Source of the DNA: Nonomuraea roseoviolacea subsp. carminata
GTDB taxonomy: Bacteria > Actinomycetota > Actinomycetes > Streptosporangiales > Streptosporangiaceae
Assembly (NCBI RefSeq): GCF_024172185.1
Contig: NZ_JAMZEC010000001.1
Span: 868,001-932,000 of the forward strand
DNA length: 64,000 bases
Direction: 5' to 3'
Shown: one piece after another, positions 60,818 to 64,000 of the stretch
Position numbering within the stretch: the first letter of the stretch is position 1
Layout: the number at the start of each line of letters is the position of its first letter
Program-made: the position numbers and the translations under genes
Notes under the pieces: generated by a model
Database searches by the model: none
Seen by the model: the letters and a program-made list of their open reading frames with translations, nothing else
Told to the model about the DNA's origin: nothing

Positions 60818-61909
60818 ATGAAAGCGGAGCCGGTGGTTCTGGCCACGGCGGCGTTCAGTCTTCTCGTGGGTCTCGGCGGGTACGCCTGGCGGTCGCGGCG
60901 CGGCGACGGGGGCGGCTTCGAGCGGGCCTATGTGGTGTCCTGGCTGCTGATCTCGCTGTTCCCGGTGCTGCTGATCTTCTCGTTCTTCCCGCAGAGCGAG
61001 TTCTCGGCCGGGGTCAAGGGCGCCACCGCGACGGGCGCGGTGGCGCTGTTCGTGTTCCTGTGGTGGTACGGCACGCGCACCACCCGGGCCGCCGCCACGG
61101 TGGACCGGCTGCGCGCGGAGCTGGCCGGGCGCACCCGGGAGGCCGAGGAGCTGCGGGCGCGGCTGCGGCTGCCCTCGCCCATCGAGGAGACCAGGACGTA
61201 CGAGTACGTCCTGGACGGCGCCCCCGACCGGCGGCTCGTCGTGATCACCGGCGACCTGCGCGGCGTCAAGGGCGTGGACGTCTGGGTCAACTCGGAGAAC
61301 ACGGACATGCAGATGTGCCGGTTCCACGAGACCTCCATCTCGGCGATCATCCGGTACGAGGGCGCCCGGCGCGACCCGGTGACCGGCCGGGTCGTGGAGG
61401 ACCTGGTGGCCGACGAGCTGCGCGAGCGGCTCGGCGGCCAGCCGTCGGTGGAGCCCGGGTCGGCGGTCGTCACCGGGGCCCACGGGCTGGCCGAGCGGTA
61501 CGGCGTCATGGGCGTGGTCCACGCGGCGGCCGTGCACGGCACGGGCGCCGGATACGGCCAGGTCGGCAACCTGGCCGCCTGCGTGCGCAACGCCCTGGCG
61601 CGGGCCGGGGAGGTGCGCGACGGCGAGCGCCGGGCGGGGTCGGCGCTGCTGCCGATCCTCGGGGCGGGCACGGGCGGCGCGGCGGTCGAGGCCACGGTCC
61701 GCACGATGGTCAACGCCATCGTGGGTCACCTGGCGGGCCCGCCGGAGCCGCGGGTGCGGTCGGTGTACCTGCTCGCCTACACCGACGCCGAGCTGGCGGC
61801 CTGCGAGAGGGCGCTGGACGAGTGCGAGCGGTTACGGCCGGCGTTCACCCGGCCGAGACCGAAACGGCGTTCCCGGAGAACCGGAAGGGGCCCGCGAACC
61901 ACGTCGTGA
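60818..61909 (+). CDS. Membrane-anchored macrodomain protein
   Basis: A 363-residue protein. Residues 1-90 hold three hydrophobic segments (VLATAAFSLLVGLGGYAW, VVSWLLISLFPVLLIFSFF, GAVALFVFLWWYG), then a short coiled coil (VDRLRAELAGRTREAEELRA). From about residue 140 it is macrodomain-like: VDVWVNSENTDM (the N-x-x-N/E edge), GSAVVTGAHGLAERYGVMGVVHAAAV and SALLPILGAGTGGAAVEATV, the phosphate loop and end. Macrodomains bind ADP-ribose or remove it. Next to a SIR2 gene cluster this suggests sensing of NAD breakdown. GGGGAGG precedes the ATG. Divergent from fxsB by 185 bp of AT-richer DNA. Confidence 0.8.
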   Translation: MKAEPVVLATAAFSLLVGLGGYAWRSRRGDGGGFERAYVVSWLLISLFPVLLIFSFFPQSEFSAGVKGATATGAVALFVFLWWYGTRTTRAAATVDRLRAELAGRTREAEELRARLRLPSPIEETRTYEYVLDGAPDRRLVVITGDLRGVKGVDVWVNSENTDMQMCRFHETSISAIIRYEGARRDPVTGRVVEDLVADELRERLGGQPSVEPGSAVVTGAHGLAERYGVMGVVHAAAVHGTGAGYGQVGNLAACVRNALARAGEVRDGERRAGSALLPILGAGTGGAAVEATVRTMVNAIVGHLAGPPEPRVRSVYLLAYTDAELAACERALDECERLRPAFTRPRPKRRSRRTGRGPRTTS

Positions 61910-61967
61910 AAGAGACGCACAAGGGATCCGAAAAGGCGCGCGGCGATTCCCCGCGAATACGCCGCGT

Positions 61968-62861
61968 TCATCCCTTGAGGTACCGGGTCATCCCGGCCGC
62001 GAGCGCCGCGGCCATGCGTTGCCGGAACCGCGGGTCGGACATCTTGGCGGCGTCGCCGCGGTTGCGCATGTTCCCGCACTCGATGAACACCGCCGGCCGC
62101 GTCGACAGGTTGAGCCCGCCCAGGTCGGTGCGGACCGACAGGCCGTTCCTGGCGGTGTAGGTGGCGTACGGCAGGCCGGTGAGGCGGTGGAAGGCGTCGC
62201 GCACGTCGAGCCCCAGCCGCCGGGACGGGCGGATGATGGCGTCGTTGTGGCCCGCGACGAGGCCGGGCAGGATCACGTGGAAGCCGTGTCCGGAGGCGAC
62301 CGCCCCGTCGCCGTGGACGGACAGGACGGCGTCGGCCCTGGCCTTGTTGCCGATGGCGGCCCGCTCGGTGACGCACGGGCCGACGCCCTCGTCGTCCGGC
62401 CGGGTGAGCACCACCTTGGCGCCCTCGGCGAGGAGCAGCGGGCGCAGGCGGCGGGCGACGTCCCAGGTGAAGGCGTGCTCGGGGTATCCGGCGTCCGTGC
62501 TGGTGCCGGTGGTGTTGCACGGCTTGCGGCCGGTGATGACGTCGACCTGGCGGTTGATCTGAGCGGGGTGGGCGGCGTTGCCGCCGTTGTGGCCGGGGTC
62601 GATCACGACGACCTTCCCGGCCAGCGGCCTGCCGGCCCGCTCGCCCTGGGGCCCGGTGGGCGTCCCCGGGGCGCCTTGGGGCCCCGCGCTTGGGGAGCGC
62701 GCGCCCTGGGGCTCGGTGAGCGGCGCCCGCGCGGCCGGCGACCGCGTGCCGGGCGGCGTGGTCGCCTCGCGGGCGGGCGGGCTCGCGCCGCCGCCGCATG
62801 CCGTGGCCAGTGTCGCCACCAGCGCGGCGGCGATCGCCGGTGCCGTCCCGTCGGCGCGCAT
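61968..62861 (-). CDS. N-acetylmuramoyl-L-alanine amidase, lipoprotein
   Basis: A 297-residue lipoprotein (lipobox ATACGG) with a Pro/Gly/Gln-rich linker (repeats of PQGA) and an amidase_3 domain: VVVIDPGHNGGN, then EHAFTWDVARRLRPLLLAEG, AVLSVHGDG and PAVFIECGNMRN with zinc His/Glu residues kept. Cleaves peptidoglycan between MurNAc and L-Ala at the cell surface. Monocistronic. Confidence 0.9.
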   Translation of the reverse strand: MRADGTAPAIAAALVATLATACGGGASPPAREATTPPGTRSPAARAPLTEPQGARSPSAGPQGAPGTPTGPQGERAGRPLAGKVVVIDPGHNGGNAAHPAQINRQVDVITGRKPCNTTGTSTDAGYPEHAFTWDVARRLRPLLLAEGAKVVLTRPDDEGVGPCVTERAAIGNKARADAVLSVHGDGAVASGHGFHVILPGLVAGHNDAIIRPSRRLGLDVRDAFHRLTGLPYATYTARNGLSVRTDLGGLNLSTRPAVFIECGNMRNRGDAAKMSDPRFRQRMAAALAAGMTRYLKG

Positions 62862-62932
62862 GCCTCAGACCGTACCGGCCGCCCGCGCACGCCCCGGTCT
62901 ACGTAACGCCCGGATTGGGAAGATCTTGACGA

Positions 62933-64000
62933 TCAGGGCAGCAGCTCTACGGTCCCCCTCTCCCCGTCCACGCGCACGCGGTCGCCGTCGCGCAGCCGCA
63001 TGGTGGCGTTGCCCGTCCCCACGACGGCCGGGATGCCGAGCTCCCTGGCCACGATCGAGGCGTGCGACAGCGGCGCCCCCATGTCGGTCACGACGGCCGC
63101 CGCGCGCGGGAACATGGGCGTCCACCCCACGTTCGTCAGCGTCGTGACCAGGATCTCGCCGGCCCGCAGCCGCTCGCCGTCCTCGGGGCCGGACAGCACC
63201 CGCACCACGCCCTCCACGACGCCCGGCGCGCCGGGGAAACCGGTCACGGTGTCGGCGGCGGGCGCGGACGCGCCGCGCGCGTCGTACACGTCGCCGCGCC
63301 GGTCCGGGTCCGCCGCCCAGCGCACCGGGTCGAACGGGCCGACGATCAGCGCCGGGTACGGGGGCAGCGCGGCGTACCGCTCGTACGTGGCACGCCGCAC
63401 CGGGACGCGGGCCAGCGGCCCGGACGAGCCGCGCAGCACGGCGAGGATCTCCTCCAGGTGCAGGAAGAACAGGTCGTCGCCGTGCCCGGTCAGCTCACCG
63501 GCGCGCACCACGAACGCGCGCAGCACCCAGAACGCCCGGATGACCTCGGAGCGCGTGGCCTCGCGGTCGCGCACCACCTGGTTCCAGCGGCGGACCCGCT
63601 CCCGCATCCGCGCCACCCGGCGCGGATAGCGGCGGGCGAAGCGCTCCCAGGCGGCGTCGCGGGCCTCCTTCTGGCGTTCGAGCAGCGCCCGCGTGCCCTC
63701 GGCGGCGTCGCGCAGGCCGGCCAGCGCCGCGTCGATCCAGGCGGGGTCCTCGCCGGGCCGCGGCAGGGACACCTCGAACTCGTGCGGCCCGCGATGCCCG
63801 TAGGTCCTGGCCCAGGTGTCGCGGTCGATCTCGCCGGCGGCCAGCCAGGCCAGGCCGGTGACCGGCCCGAGACTGGCCAGCTCGCCGCCGGCGCCCGCGC
63901 CGGTCAGCATGGCCTCGGCCTCGACCTCGCCCACCAGGCGGCGCAGCTTGTCGCGGGTCCACACGAGCGTCGCGCCGCCCTGGCGGCCGGCCGCCTCCAG
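62933..64000 (-). CDS. PEP-utilising enzyme, rifampin phosphotransferase-like (partial)
   Basis: The C-terminal 355 residues of a larger protein that runs off the window. The mobile His domain is complete: FPGAPGVVEGVVRVL, AGEILVTTLTNVGWTPMFPR, MGAPLSHASIVARELGIP with the phospho-His, and VRVDGERGTVELLP at the end. N-terminal helical region (LFFLHLEEILAVL) resembles the rifampin phosphotransferase and PEP synthase linker. The frame has no stop or clear start to 64000, so the ATP-grasp part lies outside. Confidence 0.85.
   Translation of the reverse strand: MEAAGRQGGATLVWTRDKLRRLVGEVEAEAMLTGAGAGGELASLGPVTGLAWLAAGEIDRDTWARTYGHRGPHEFEVSLPRPGEDPAWIDAALAGLRDAAEGTRALLERQKEARDAAWERFARRYPRRVARMRERVRRWNQVVRDREATRSEVIRAFWVLRAFVVRAGELTGHGDDLFFLHLEEILAVLRGSSGPLARVPVRRATYERYAALPPYPALIVGPFDPVRWAADPDRRGDVYDARGASAPAADTVTGFPGAPGVVEGVVRVLSGPEDGERLRAGEILVTTLTNVGWTPMFPRAAAVVTDMGAPLSHASIVARELGIPAVVGTGNATMRLRDGDRVRVDGERGTVELLP

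Noticed and set aside
60601..60846. Small minus-strand ORFs overlapping the start of fxsB, including a 20-residue one from 60663
   Set aside because: They overlap the promoter and the fxsB start, show no FxSxx ending or known leader, and the real precursor is at 54903-55061.

Overview
The window is about 70% GC or higher with strong third-position GC bias, short operons with overlapping stop/start codons, many LacI/TetR/MarR/LysR regulators, Tat and lipoprotein exports, and a FxSxx-COOH peptide locus. This points to a filamentous actinomycete of the Streptosporangiales/Streptomycetales type; genus cannot be fixed from the sequence. No rRNA, tRNA or CRISPR array was found. The only mobile element recognised is an IS200/IS605-type TnpB element.

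Layout. 0-5 kb: cytochrome P450, a divergent MarR/isochorismatase-fold pair, a divergent Rrf2/NmrA pair, DUF4180 and DUF5666 proteins. 5-9 kb: a secreted GH114 polysaccharide hydrolase and a convergent three-gene sugar set (dehydrogenase, truncated GH4, amidohydrolase); both units carry the same TTCCG-y-ATTATGGAA operator. 8.8-11 kb: a large beta-helix membrane protein. 11.3-19.4 kb: a likely Amadori-product (fructosamine) uptake and deglycation operon (FrlB-like SIS protein, FrlD-like kinase, amino-acid type ABC importer, ornithine cyclodeaminase family protein, LacI regulator), headed by a near-perfect 26-bp palindrome and split before the regulator by the TnpB element. A DadA/SoxB-like flavoprotein and LysR regulator follow. 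21.7-28.2 kb: a SWIM zinc-finger protein and a DUF6493-like protein with a LacI regulator, a decayed CocE-type hydrolase and DUF72 between them. 28.2-31 kb: a carbohydrate operon (Gfo/Idh/MocA, PmoA-like, cupin) under a LacI-type operator. 31-40 kb: I36-type secreted inhibitor, a SufS-methyltransferase fusion, an XRE-TPR regulator, a secreted metzincin-like protein, and a TetR/cupin pair.

40-48 kb is a dormancy-type cluster: two tandem universal stress proteins, two CBS-BON proteins, DoxX, GH65 phosphorylase, DUF1876 and a zinc-lid adenylate kinase. Several have sites resembling the DosR/DevR box. 48-52 kb: Tat-exported KstD-like flavoprotein, PPOX protein and an MFS exporter.

52-62 kb holds the most interesting system: an FxSxx-COOH cyclophane RiPP locus. 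The 52-residue precursor ends in FNSAM and heads an operon with a SIR2-family protein and a STAND ATPase-TPR protein. Divergent from it is the NB-ARC-TPR protein typical of FxS loci. Convergent to that are a radical SAM/SPASM maturase (FxsB type) and a separate, catalytically intact HExxH beta-hydroxylase-like protein. A membrane-anchored macrodomain protein flanks the set. The mix of peptide maturation, STAND switches, an NAD-consuming fold and an ADP-ribose-binding fold suggests an NAD-linked immune or signalling module. The window ends with a lipoprotein amidase and a partial PEP-utilising (rifampin phosphotransferase-like) enzyme.

A second theme is short in-frame tandem repeats (12, 15, 18, 24 and 39 bp units) inserted inside otherwise conserved enzymes throughout the window.
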